Part shown: in pieces, positions 47,096 through 57,719 of the stretch | How the letters are laid out: every line of letters starts with the position of its first letter | Numbering within the stretch: the first letter of the stretch is position 1 | Assembly: GCF_902167145.1 (NCBI RefSeq) | Contig: NC_050097.1 | Location: 229,853,034-229,917,033, forward strand | Source of the DNA: Zea mays | Lineage: Eukaryota; Streptophyta; Magnoliopsida; Poales; Poaceae | Reading direction: 5' to 3' | DNA: 64,000 nt | Translations under genes and position numbers: made by a program | The notes under the pieces: generated by a model | Database searches by the model: none | Told to the model about the DNA's origin: nothing | Seen by the model: only the letters and a program-made list of their open reading frames with translations

Positions 47096-50000
47096 TTAAG
47101 GGTAGAAGCGACGTAGCTGTTTGATGTTCCAAGCGTTGTCGTAGACCTCGCTTTGATTGTTGGCCAGCTTGTATGTTCCGGGCTTCAGAACTTTGGCGAT
47201 GACGAATGGCCCCTCCCAGGGGGGCGTAAGCTTGTGCCTCCCTCGGGCGTCTTGCCACAGCCGAAGCACCAGGTCGCCCACCTGGAGGTCTCGGGACCGG
47301 ACCCCTCGGGCGTGGTAGCGTCGCAGGGACTGCTGGTACCGCGCCGAGTGTAGTAAGGCCTTGTCCCGAGCCTCTTCCAGCTGGTCCAGCGATTCTTCTC
47401 GGCTAGCTTGGTTGCTTTGATCGTTGTAGGCCCTCGTCCTCGGGGAGCCGTATTCCAGGTCAGTGGGCAAGATGGCCTCGGCCCCGTAGACCAGGGAGGA
47501 CGGCGTGAAACCTGTGGCTCGGCTTGGCGTTGTCCTCAGGCTCCAGATCACCGAGGGGAGTTCCTTCATCCATCGCTTGCCGAACTTGTTGAGGTCGTTG
47601 TAAATCCGGGGCTTGAGCCCTTGTAGAATCATGCCGTTGGCATGCTCTACTTGCCCATTCGACATGGGATGAGCCACGGCGGCCCAGTCCACCCGGATGT
47701 GATGATCCTCGCAAAAATCCAAGAATTTTCTGCCGGTGAACTGGGTACCGTTGTCAGTGATGATGGAGTTTGGGACCCTGAAGCGATGGATGATGTTGGT
47801 GAAGAACGCCACCGCCTGCTCGGACCTGATGCTGTTCAGGGGTCGGACCTCGATCCACTTGGAGAATTTGTCGATGGCGACCAGCAGGTGCGTGTAGCCC
47901 CCGGGCGCCTTCTGCAAGGGACCGACGAGGTCCAGACCCCATACAGCAAAGGGCCAGGTGATGGGTATCGTCTGCAGAGCCTGAGCGGGCAGGTGGGTCT
48001 GCTTCGCATAGAATTGGCACCCTTCGCAGGTGCGGACAATTCTAGTGGCGTCAGCCACCGCCGTTGGCCAGTAGAAGCCTTGTCGGAAAGCATTCCCAAC
48101 AAGGGCTCGAGGCGCTGCATGATGGCCGCAAGCCCCCGAGTGTATTTCTTGCAGGAGTTCCTGACCTTCGGCGATGGAGATGCATCGCTGGAGGATGCCC
48201 GAGGGGCTGCGGTGGTAGAGCTCCTTCTCGTCGCCCAGCAAGACAAACGACTTGGCGCGTCGCGCTACCCGCCGAGCCTCGGCTTGGTCGAGGGGTAGCT
48301 CTCCTTGGCGGAGATATTGCAGGTACGGGGTCTGCCAGTTTCGATCAGGCGTGACCCCGCTCTGCTCTCCCTCGATGCGTAATGCCTCGCCCTCGGTGGC
48401 CGAGGGTTCCCCGGGCTGATCCGAGGGTGCCTCGGGCCGAGCCGAGGGTGCCTCGGGTTGTGCCGAGGGTACCTCGGGCTGGACCGAGGTCACCTCTGGC
48501 TCGGCCGAGTCGTCGATCTTGATGGAGGGTTGATGTAGATCCCGGGACAAGACGTCCGGGGGAACCGTTGTTCGCCCCGAGGCTATTTTTGCCAGCTCGT
48601 TCGCAGTCTCGTTGTAGCGCCGAGCGATGTGGTTGAGCTCGAGCCCGTAGAACTTGTCTTCCAGGCACCGAACCTCATCGTAGTAGGCCACCATCTTCGG
48701 GTCGCGGCAGTGGGAGTTCTTCATGACTTGGTCGATGACGATTTGCGAGTCACCGCGGGCGTCGAGGCGTCTGACCCCTAGCTCGATGGCGATCCGCAAC
48801 CCGTTGACCAGAGCCTCGTACTCAGCCACATTGTTGGACGCCGGGAGATGGAGGCGTAGCACGTAGCGTAGGTGTTTCCTGAGGGGCGAGATGAAGAGCA
48901 GGCCCGCGCCGGCTCCCGTCTTCATCAGCGACCCGTCGAAAAACATGGTCCAGAGCTCCGGTTGGATCGGAGCCGTCGGCAGCTGGGTGTCGACCCATTC
49001 AGCTACGAAGTCCGCCAACACCTGGGACTTGATGGCCTTTCGAGGGGCGAACGAGATTGCTTCGCCCATGATTTCCACCGCCCACTTTGCGATCCTACCC
49101 AAGGCCTCTCGGCACTGGATGATCTCCCCCAGGGGGAAGGATGACACCACAGTTACCGGATGAGACTCGAAGTAATGTCGTAACTTCCGCCTCGTCAGGA
49201 TCACAACATACAGCAGCTTCTGAACTTGTGGGTAGCGGATCTTGGTCTCGGACAGTACCTCACTAACGAAGTAGACTGGCCTTTGAACGGGCAATGCATG
49301 CCCTTCTTCTTGCCTCTCGACCACAATCGCGGCGCTAACCACCTGAGTGGTCGCGGCGACGTAGACCAAGAGGGCTTCTCCATCAGCTGGGGGCACCAAG
49401 ATAGGCGCCTTTGTAAGGAGCGCCTTCAGGTTCCCGAGAGCTTCCTCAGCCTCAGGGGTCCAAGCGAAGCACTCGGCCTTCCTCAAGAGGCGGTACAGAG
49501 GCAGACCTCTTTCGCCGAGGCGTGAGATGAAGCAGCTCAGGGCCGCGAGACATCCCATGACCTTCTGTACGCCTTTTAAGTCCTTGATGGGCCCCATGCT
49601 GGTGATAGTTGCGATCTTCTCCGGGTTGGCTTCGATGCCTCGCTCGGAGACGATGAACCCCAAGAGCATGCCACGGGGCACCCCGAAGACACACTTCTCG
49701 GGATTGAGCTTGACGCCTTTCGCCTTGAGACATCGGAATGTCACTTCAAGGTCGGAGAGGAGGTCGGAAGCCTTCCTTGTCTTGACTACGATGTCATCGA
49801 CGTAGGCCTCGACCATGCGACCGATGTGTTCGCCGAACACATGGTTCATGCACCACTGGTACGTCGCGCTCGCATTCCTCAAGCCGAACGGCATGGTGAC
49901 GTAGCAGTACATGCCGAAGGGCGTGATGAAAGAAGTCGCGAGCTGGTCGGACTCTTTCATCCAGATTTGGTGATACCCTGAGTAGGCATCGAGGAAGGAC

Positions 50001-50386
50001 AGGGTTTCGCACCCAGCAGTGGAATCCACGATCTGATCGATGCGAGGTAGAGGGTAGGGAACCTTTGGACATGCTTTGTTGAGACCAGTGTAGTCTACAC
50101 ACATCCGCCATTTCCCCCCTTTCTTCCTCACAAGCACAGGGTTGGCAAGCCATTCGGGATGGAATACCTCTTTGATGAACCCTGCTGCCATTAGCTTGTG
50201 GATCTCCTCGCCTATCACTATGCGCTTCTCCTCGTCGAATCGGCGCAGAGGCTGCCTGATGGGTCGGGCTCCGGCCCGAATATCCAGCGAGTGCTCGGCG
50301 ACATCCCTCGGTATGCCGGGCATGTCCGAGGGACTCCACGCAAAGACGTCGGCGTTTGCGCGGAGAAAGTCGACGAGCACTGCTTC
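47096..50386 (-). CDS. pol: pol of element E: RT, two RNase H domains, integrase
   Basis: The 1096-codon open region follows a single in-frame TAG (50389-50387) after gag-protease. Domains, numbered from codon GTG 50380: RT about 35-230 with FLDAYSGYHQI and YVDDIVV (193-196); a first RNase H about 310-415 in which the usual N-terminal catalytic Asp is not evident (LLVYVAATTQ); a second, archaeal-type RNase H about 478-605 (MFFDGSLMKTGAGAG, NVAEYEALVNGL, GDSQIVIDQV); integrase zinc finger (HHAAPRALV ... CEGCQFY); and catalytic core with GLDLVGPL, TDNGTQF and NGQVEHANG. A C-terminal domain with VLRLWQDARGRHKLTPPWEGPF ends at TAA 47098-47096. No chromodomain. Dual RNase H is the Tat-lineage signature. 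It is uninterrupted, so it could still be translated if the TAG is suppressed. Confidence 0.93.
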   Translation of the reverse strand, partial: EAVLVDFLRANADVFAWSPSDMPGIPRDVAEHSLDIRAGARPIRQPLRRFDEEKRIVIGEEIHKLMAAGFIKEVFHPEWLANPVLVRKKGGKWRMCVDYTGLNKACPKVPYPLPRIDQIVDSTAGCETLSFLDAYSGYHQIWMKESDQLATSFITPFGMYCYVTMPFGLRNASATYQWCMNHVFGEHIGRMVEAYVDDIVVKTRKASDLLSDLEVTFRCLKAKGVKLNPEKCVFGVPRGMLLGFIVSERGIEANPEKIATITSMGPIKDLKGVQKVMGCLAALSCFISRLGERGLPLYRLLRKAECFAWTPEAEEALGNLKALLTKAPILVPPADGEALLVYVAATTQVVSAAIVVERQEEGHALPVQRPVYFVSEVLSETKIRYPQVQKLLYVVILTRRKLRHYFESHPVTVVSSFPLGEIIQCREALGRIAKWAVEIMGEAISFAPRKAIKSQVLADFVAEWVDTQLPTAPIQPELWTMFFDGSLMKTGAGAGLLFISPLRKHLRYVLRLHLPASNNVAEYEALVNGLRIAIELGVRRLDARGDSQIVIDQVMKNSHCRDPKMVAYYDEVRCLEDKFYGLELNHIARRYNETANELAKIASGRTTVPPDVLSRDLHQPSIKIDDSAEPEVTSVQPEVPSAQPEAPSARPEAPSDQPGEPSATEGEALRIEGEQSGVTPDRNWQTPYLQYLRQGELPLDQAEARRVARRAKSFVLLGDEKELYHRSPSGILQRCISIAEGQELLQEIHSGACGHHAAPRALVGNAFRQGFYWPTAVADATRIVRTCEGCQFYAKQTHLPAQALQTIPITWPFAVWGLDLVGPLQKAPGGYTHLLVAIDKFSKWIEVRPLNSIRSEQAVAFFTNIIHRFRVPNSIITDNGTQFTGRKFLDFCEDHHIRVDWAAVAHPMSNGQVEHANGMILQGLKPRIYNDLNKFGKRWMKELPSVIWSLRTTPSRATGFTPSSLVYGAEAILPTDLEYGSPRTRAYNDQSNQASREESLDQLEEARDKALLHSARYQQSLRRYHARGVRSRDLQVGDLVLRLWQDARGRHKLTPPWEGPFVIAKVLKPGTYKLANNQSEVYDNAWNIKQLRRFYP

Positions 50387-52294
50387 CTATTTGGGGTCGA
50401 GCCCGGAACCGATCCGGATCTGCTTGGAGGTGTCGCCACTGGGGTCGAGAGGGACGGCCTTAACCGTCTCCGCTGGCTCGAAGTTGCCGGCATGACGCTT
50501 CACGTCTGGCACCTCTTTGGAGAGGTTCTCCAGGTCGGCGATGAGGGCCTCGGACTCGGCGAGGGCCTCGGCGTACTCCACGCACTCCACGTCGCATTCG
50601 AACGCGTGTTTGTACGTGGGGCCGACGGTGATGACCCCGTTGGGGCCCGGCATCTTGAGCTTCAGGTAGGTGTAGTTGGGGACGGCCATGAACTTCGCGT
50701 AGCATGGCCTCCCCAGTACCGCGTGGTAGGTTCCTCGGAACCCGACCACCTCGAACGTCAAGGTCTCCCTTCGGAAGTTGGAGGGCGTTCCGAAGCAGAC
50801 GGGAAGGTCGAGTCGTCCGAGGGGCTGGACGCGCTTCCCAGGGATGATCCCGTGGAAGGGCGCAGCGCCTGCTCGGACGGAGGACAGATCGACGCGCAGG
50901 AGCCTGAGGGTCTCGGCGTAGATGATGTTGAGGCAGCTGCCCCCGTCCATCAGGACCTTGGTGAGCCTGACGTCGCCGACGATGGGGTCGACGACGAGCG
51001 GGTATTTCCCCGGGCTCGGCACGTGGTCGGGGTGGTCAGCTTGGTCGAAGGTGATGGGCTTGTCGGACCAGTCTAGGTAGACTGGCGCCGCCACCTTCAC
51101 CGAGCAGACCTCCCGGCGCTCTTGCTTGCGATGCCGAGCCGAGGCATTCGCCACATGCCCACCGTAGATCATGAAGCAGTTGCGGACCTCGGGGTACTCT
51201 CCTGCTTGGTGATCTTCCTTTTTGTCGTCGTCGTGGGCCCTGCCACCCTCTGCGGGTGGCCCGGCCCTGTGGAAGTGGCGCCGAAGCATGACGCACTCCT
51301 CGAGGGTGTGCTTGACGGGCCCCTGATGATAGGGGCACGGCTCCTTGAGCATCTTGTCGAAGAGGTTAGCACCTCCGGGGGGCTTCCGAGGGTTCTTGTA
51401 CTCGGAGGCGGCGACAAGGTCCGCGTCGGCGGCGTCGCGTTTCGATTGTGACTTCTTCTTGCCTTTCTTCTTGGCGCCGCGCTGAGTAGATGCCTCGGGA
51501 GCCTCTTCCGATGGGCGGCCCTGGGGCTGCTTGTCCTTTCGGAAGATGGCCTCGACCGCCTCCTGGCCAGAGGCGAACTTGGTGGCGATGTCCATCAGCT
51601 CGCTCGCCCTGGTGGGGGTCTTGCGACCCAACTTGCTCACCAGGTCGCGGCAGGTGGTGCCGGCAAGGAACGCGCCGATGACATCCGAGTCGGTGATGTT
51701 GGGCAGCTCGGTGCGCTGCCTCGAGAATCGCCGGATGTAGTCCCGGAGTGACTCTCCCGGCTGTTGCCGGCAGCTCCGGAGGTCCCAGGAATTCCCGGGG
51801 CGCACGTACGTGCCCTGGAAATTGCCGGCTAAGGCTTGGACCAAGTCATCCCAGTTGGAGATCTGCCCCGGAGGCAGGTGCTCCAACCAGGCGCGAGCAG
51901 TGTCGGAGAGGAACAGGGGGAGGTTGCGGATGATGAGGTTGTCGTCGTCCGTTCCACCCAGTTGGCAGGCCAGGCGGTAGTCTGCGAGCCACAGTTCCGG
52001 TCTCGTTTCCCCCGAGTACTTTGTGATAGTGGTCGGGGGTCGGGACCGGGTCGGGAACGGCGCCCGTCGGATGGCCCGACTGAAGGCCTGCGGACCGGGT
52101 GGTTCGGGCGAGGGACTCCGATCCTCCCCGCTGTCATAGCGTCCCCCACGCCTGGGGTGGTAGCCTCGGCGCACCCTTTCGTTGAGGTGGGCCCGACGGT
52201 CGCGACGATGGTGCTCGTTGCCGAGGTGGCCCGGGGCCGCAGGCGCGGTGTTGCGCGTGCGCTCGGTGTAGACCGAGGCTTCCCGCATGAATCG
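50387..52294 (-). pseudogene. gag: gag-protease of element E, 5' truncated by element F
   Basis: Open from the junction with element F down to TAG at 50389-50387. Gag region: acidic/Arg-rich start, TITKYSGETRPELWLADYRLA, DTARAWLEHLPPGQISNWDDL, GNFQGTYVRPGNSWDL and SLRDYIRRFSRQR, all typical of plant gypsy gag. A Lys-rich stretch (KKKGKKKSQSK) and CPYHQGPVKHTLEEC follow. The protease has VLMDGGSCLNIIYAETL and AVLGRPCYAKFMAVPN. The first 32 codons of the open frame (52390-52295) are antisense LTR of element F and do not belong to this gene. The true N-terminus lies on the far side of F, beyond the window. Confidence 0.9.
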
Positions 52295-55200
52295 TGTGAC
52301 GGAACCTCCCAAGTAATTAGGCCCACCTACAGTTGTCCTTGTCTCACAGACATCAGACAACCCTGTAGGTGCCCCTGAACTACTTGACAAGTTCGGTATC
52401 TTTCCTTACCTTACCAGGAACGTCTCACCCGTCTTGTAGACATTACAGAACATCGGAGATAAAGAAAATGTGGAAGCGAATTACATAATCTTACATTTAT
52501 TTCAAAAGCAAGCTTTAGTTATGTTATTACAGACCAGACTATAAGTGAGTGCAGAGTAGTAATATTATACAAACCAAGGGAGGCACAAACTCCTCCCGAT
52601 AAGCTATAAGCGAAAGATCCTAAGTGGAGGACCGAGTCCTCCCGCACTTCAGTCTTGTTTTTCCTCGTTTGGTACCACCTTGGAGCAAAAGCAACAAAAG
52701 TTTGTCGCTTCCTCACCTAAAAACAACAAAGGGATAAACCCTGAGTATGGAATACTCAGCAAGTCTTACCCGACTAAGGAAAAGACTCTCAAGGGTATGC
52801 TGGATAAATAGGAGTCAAGGAGAGGTTTTAGCAAAAATCAACTTATACTTTTGCAGAAGTAGCTTACTAAAGTGAGTCCTTACTTTCAATCTTTTAACGC
52901 CATATTAAGTATTAATAGACTCTATTTGCATCTAGTCTAATTTCACATCACATCAAGACAACATCATTTTTATCCATAGTGTTCACGTCCTGACTTTAGG
53001 TTGCAGGGAAGTGACCAAGTCTTCATAACCGCGAAGGTACGGCGATCCGAATCGATTATACTCAGCTGAGGATCTCCAATCACACGACATATGTAGCACT
53101 TAACCCTTGCATATGTCAACCCGCCACCGGGGTTCTTAAGACCAGATCAGGTTCACGCAAACCGAGAGCACAGATACACCACCGTCCAGCCTCTTGCCAC
53201 GGTGGGTACACGCTACTCTCGCCACCGCTCCACGCCCATTTCGTGTTATCTTATTCTGGCCTTAGTCTGCCCGAGGCAAGGCTTACCCATGACGAGGCAT
53301 GTGACCAGTTAAAGGGTCCTCGGTCAGCACGCCTACATACTCGTTAATCCTTAACCAACCTGGATAGAACATCACCTGTTCCTAACCCAAGTTTCAATTT
53401 AAGTATTTTCATCCTTAGGATTGTGTCTGTTCCTTAGGATGAAAGAGCATCACAGGGAACTTTGCAGTAAGATCCCACCATTGCTCCAAATGAAAATATT
53501 CTTGCAGGTAGAAGCCATCCTTTCTCGAGTTAAATTAAGAACAACCTCTATCCACAAGATCTAAGCAAGGCTAAGCATTTTTGTAAATCATATTTTGATA
53601 CTTCACAGAAGTATCTATAAAGGTATGGATATCAAGGAAAGCAATGCATCAAAGGGTTTCAAGCAATTCCTATGAACCTAATGCACATTTCACTAGACTT
53701 AAGTGTGCGAAAAGTATTTAAAAACACAAGGAAAGGGGTTGCATGCACCGGGGCTTGCCTTCGTTCACAGGTGAATCAGGTTCAGAACCACAGATATCAA
53801 AGTAGAATTGATTCCCGGCCTGAGACTCCGAAGGTGGTGGTGCTTGCTCTTCAGTTACTTCTACCTCTTCTTCTCGTTCTAATCATAACCATACATATGT
53901 ATAAGAATGGATGCCATGGGATGCTCATGAGGATGCAAAGACAACATAAACTTATTATTTATGTTTTGAATACAACTTGCCTTCACGGAGTTCCGGGAAC
54001 TTAGGGTTTCCGGAGTCGGTAAAGGAGTTCATAGGGCAGGGGGGGTGTTTTGGGGTTTGGTGATTAAACAAGGTCCAAATCAATTCAAACTCTACCCAAG
54101 GCTTCTAAATAATGTATCACACTCATATAAAAATTTTGGGCATTTTAGGACTTACCAATTATTTTCTAAAAATCCATAATCAATATTTTTAACCATTTTA
54201 AATACCCTAAAATTTCTTACTTTCATTAAAAATCACCAACTTATTTTTATTAAATACTATGGAAAATAGCAAACCTAGGAAAATTAGTTTCACAATTGTA
54301 TCATTTTTCTATAATTTTCTATAGATTTCTAAAGTTCTACTGAAAAAGAAAAGGAAAAACTCTAAACAGTACTGGGCCAATTCAAGTCCAGGCGGCCCAA
54401 GCCCGAGAGGATTCGTGCGCGCGCCCGCGCCCGCGAGGGAGATTTTGCAGAAGGACCCTCGGGCTTTTAACTAACTGGGAAGGGGCTCGGTTACTATTTC
54501 TTTGCGTCACTGACAGATTACAGAAACGCCCCTGATGTTCTATTTCCTCACCCGAGTCAACCTCGACGGCGCTCATGCCCCGCCGAGCTCCGGCGAGCAC
54601 CTACGCCGGCCGATTGGGGCAGTGACCGGCGCCTAGCTTTAGACTAAACCCAATTCAAGACCAAGGGAGTATTTCCCCCAATTTAATTGCGCTAATGATC
54701 AAGTGGTGTGTTCTGGTCACGGTGACCGGGAGCCGTGCGGCTAGATCGCCGTGTTCCTGGCGGTTGGTGGTCTCCTAGCGCAATTGTGTGGGTTGTTGAG
54801 CATCACCGGCGTACAGAGAAGCTAGAACAGGAATAAAGAGGACATGAGCAGACCTGTGAAAGGCTGGCCACGGTAGGGTGTAGTTCTTGGCGGCGGAGAG
54901 GGATTTGGGGGATACCAGAAATTCGAGCGTGCTGGTGGAGGATTGAGGGTGGGAGCGGGTGCAATAGCTTCGGGATGACCTAGCGCAGCTGCCCAGGGGC
55001 TCAATTTATAGTGTTCGCGGGCGGTGGTGCTCAATTTGGATGGAGATGAGCAGCGGCCGGAGATAGGGAAGAACACAGGTGTGGTGAATTCGTGGCTATT
55101 GCCGTGGCAAGCTCCCCGGCGACGATGGGACGGGTAGAGGGAGTCATGGCGACGCTGTAAAACGGCTAGGCCACGCGGCGCACGGTCGGGAAGCGGCGGT

Positions 55201-56317
55201 CGACGGCGAACTTATCGTGTCAGCCGCAAAGCAGAAAGGAAGACAGGAGAGGGGGTCGTCGGAGTGGTGGCCAGCTCACCGGCGGTGAGGATCTTTACCG
55301 AGCCATGTTTATCCGATGGCCACGACGCACGAATCGCGACGAGCGGCGATCAACGGTGAGGGACCACCGGCGGCGAGCAAAGGGATGGGATCTTTTTCAG
55401 TTACCCGTTACTGTACCATGGCAAGCGCTTCATCAGTCGCCTGACAACCAAAGTTGAAGCTGAGTTTCCTCTCGATTTCCCATAACAACTCCAACCAAGA
55501 TCTGCAGCAAAGTTGTAAAGCAACATGCCCTCTACAATCTTGCCATATAATGTTGCCCCAAAAAGCCACTGCATCTGGTTTGAAATTGGGCTTGAAGTTC
55601 AGGGCAGGAATCTGTTAGTCTGATATTCAGACAGAACCAGGCTGACAGTCCAACTTGGGTTGAGATTTTCTCTATTTTCTTCATAAGGACATGGCTTGAA
55701 CCCTTAAACAAAGTTGTTCTCCTATGATTGGGCTATCAACTTGATATGGTCACCTATCATGAATTCTCACTATTTTGAAAGCTACACAGCCCCAAAGTTG
55801 GGCCTACAACCCTGTTTTCAGACTTAGCATAGGAATCAAAATCAAGGTCCTTTTTGCAAATGAGTCCAAAGCTTAGGGTTAGGCTTTCAAGTCCACATAT
55901 TTGTGAACCAAATGACTTTATATGTTTAAACATAGTAGTTTTTACACTTTGGTCCAAAGGTTCATCACTTTTGCACATAAGCCCCTAGGGTTTGGTTTTA
56001 GGGTTTTCCAGAGTTCCAATTAGGGTTTCTGGTATCCCAGGGGTATAAAAGTGTTTCAACTTTATTCTTGGGGTCATTTTATGACTTTTACCCTAAAGTC
56101 TTTAGGTTTCCTTAACTTGGGTTAAGTTTCACCCCTTTAACCACTATTTAGGGTTAAGTCCTTTAACCAGGGTTCTATTTGCAAAAACATTAAAACAATA
56201 CAACTTGTTTGAAATTTTTGCCTAGTGAATGCACTCTAGGTGTGTCAAACATATGCAATGCCAATGCTTATGATGTCATGCTCAAGTTTTAGTTATAGTA
56301 ACACCAGGGGTGTTACA
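52295..56317 (-). repeat. 3' LTR of element F (left, complete)
   Basis: This 4023-bp LTR reads TGTGACGGAACCTCCC on the plus strand to GGGGTGTTACA; on the sense strand it starts TGTAACACCCCTGG. The minus-strand TATA box TATAAATTGA is at 55001-55010. No convincing coding content; short open frames are shared with the sister LTR simply because the copies are identical. Confidence 0.94.
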
Positions 56318-56335
56318 TCCTTCCCCCCATAAAAG
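56318..56335 (-). other. Polypurine tract of element F
   Basis: On the sense strand CTTTTATGGGGGGAAGGA directly precedes the 3' LTR. CTCGGGAAGAG stands just upstream, similar in position to the CTCGAGGACGAG of element D. Confidence 0.8.
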
Positions 56336-56467
56336 AATCTCTTCCCGAGATTAAGATCCTAGGGCAGATAATGGTAAAGGAAACACATCACATTTTTATT
56401 TCCTTAATTTTGGTACAAGGCAGGGGTGATGTGGGGATTACTTCTTTATTACACAGCTATACAGACT

Positions 56468-57670
56468 TTACAATTTACATGAGGCTAGGAAGCCTGGGAA
56501 ATTCTTATCCAAGAAGTCTTGAGTTTCCCATGTAGCCTCATCTTCAGAATGCTGGTTCCACTGTATCTTGTAGAACTTGAGAGTCTTTCTTCGGGTGATC
56601 CTGTCCTTTTGATCCAGAACTCGAATAGGATGTTCCGAGTATGTTAAATCTGGTTCCAGGACAACATCAGTCACTTCAACAGTTCGATCAGGAACCCGAA
56701 GACACTTCTTCAATTGTGACACGTGGAACACATTATGCACAACAGACAATGTTTCGGGGAGCTGAAGTCGGTATGCCACTGGTCCACATTGCTCAAGCAC
56801 CAGGAATGGGCCAATGTACCTGGGTGCAAGTTTCCCTTTAACCCCAAAACGCGATACACCTTTCATTGGTGAGACCTTCAGGTAAACATAGTCTCCTTCC
56901 AGGAAATATAAGGGCCTTCGTCGTGTGTCTGCATAACTCTTCTGACGAGCCTGTGCCTTTTTCATATTATAAATAATTTTCTGAACCTTTTCTTCAACCT
57001 CTTTCACCATATCAGGTCTAAAGAAGTATCTTTCTCCAGGTTCAGACCAATTTAGCGGAGTTCGACACCGTCGTCCATATAAAGCTTCGAAAGGTGCCAT
57101 CTTGATACTTTCTTGATAATTGTTATTGTATGAAAACTCCGCTAGGGGCAAACATTCATCCCATTTTTGCGAGAAGTCCAGAACACATGCCCGCAGCATA
57201 TCCTCAAGTATCTGGTTCACTCTCTCAGTCTGTCCACTGGTTTGAGGATGATAAGCCGAACTGTGGAGCAATTTGGTACCCAAGGATGTATGAAGTTCTT
57301 CCCAAAACTTGGATACGAACTGAGGTCCACGATCCGACACTATGGTCTTCGAGACACCATGCAGGCCAAGAATATGAGCAATGGATAATTGGGCATAGAC
57401 AATAGCCGGGTGATTTGTCTTGACTGGCAGAGAATAAGTAATTTTCGTAAGCCGATCAACAATAACCCAGATAGAGTCATACCCTTTTGTAGTCCTGGGT
57501 AATCCCACAATGAAGTCCATACTAATATCTTCCCATTTCCATGTTGGGATAGGTAAGGATTGTAATGGACCAACAGTCTTCAGGTATATGGCCCTGACAC
57601 GTTTACAAGTGTCACGTCTAGTCACATAGTGTGCAATTTCAATTTGCATCTTTGCCCACCAGAAGAACAC
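56468..57670 (-). CDS. Integrase with C-terminal chromodomain, element F
   Basis: A 400-residue open frame. The zinc finger at the N-terminus is damaged: only TRRDTCKRV remains of the CxxC pair, with Arg where the first Cys is expected. The catalytic core is complete: Asp52 (ISMDFIVGLP), Asp113 (VSDRGPQF) and Glu149 (GQTERVNQ), a D,D-35-E arrangement. A GPY/F-like region (KLAPRYIGPFLVLEQCGPVAYRLQLP) and VVHNVFHVSQLKK follow. Residues about 348-392 (SEHPIRVLDQKDRITRRKTLKFYKIQW, DEATWE) are a chromodomain, which in chromoviruses steers integration to marked chromatin. The frame ends at 56468. Upstream (57671-57720) the reading frame continues poorly and no RT is joined to it. Confidence 0.92.
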   Translation of the reverse strand: MFFWWAKMQIEIAHYVTRRDTCKRVRAIYLKTVGPLQSLPIPTWKWEDISMDFIVGLPRTTKGYDSIWVIVDRLTKITYSLPVKTNHPAIVYAQLSIAHILGLHGVSKTIVSDRGPQFVSKFWEELHTSLGTKLLHSSAYHPQTSGQTERVNQILEDMLRACVLDFSQKWDECLPLAEFSYNNNYQESIKMAPFEALYGRRCRTPLNWSEPGERYFFRPDMVKEVEEKVQKIIYNMKKAQARQKSYADTRRRPLYFLEGDYVYLKVSPMKGVSRFGVKGKLAPRYIGPFLVLEQCGPVAYRLQLPETLSVVHNVFHVSQLKKCLRVPDRTVEVTDVVLEPDLTYSEHPIRVLDQKDRITRRKTLKFYKIQWNQHSEDEATWETQDFLDKNFPGFLASCKL

Positions 57671-57719
57671 ATAAGGTTCCAGGTGTGCAACTTGCTTTTT
57701 CTGATGACACTGTACTATC

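Larger units (their letters stand above)
41750..52294 (-). mobile_element. Element E: Tat-lineage Ty3/gypsy retrotransposon (3' part)
   Basis: Read on the minus strand this has gag-protease, then RT, RNase H, a second RNase H and integrase, a long GC-rich non-coding region and the 3' LTR. RT before integrase is gypsy order. The second RNase H and the long 3' spacer point to the Tat lineage. It is inserted in the 3' LTR of element D and broken in gag by element F at 52295. The gag N-terminus and 5' LTR lie beyond F, outside the window. Confidence 0.9.

Noticed and set aside
50198..51076. Plus-strand open frame of 292 codons opposite gag-protease of element E
   Set aside because: It is antisense to a well-supported gag-protease frame, with GC-rich codon symmetry and no similarity to known proteins.
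53672..54004. Open frame of 110 codons in the LTR of element F, repeated at 61724-62056
   Set aside because: Present twice only because the LTRs are near-identical. It has no domain and is antisense to LTR transcription.
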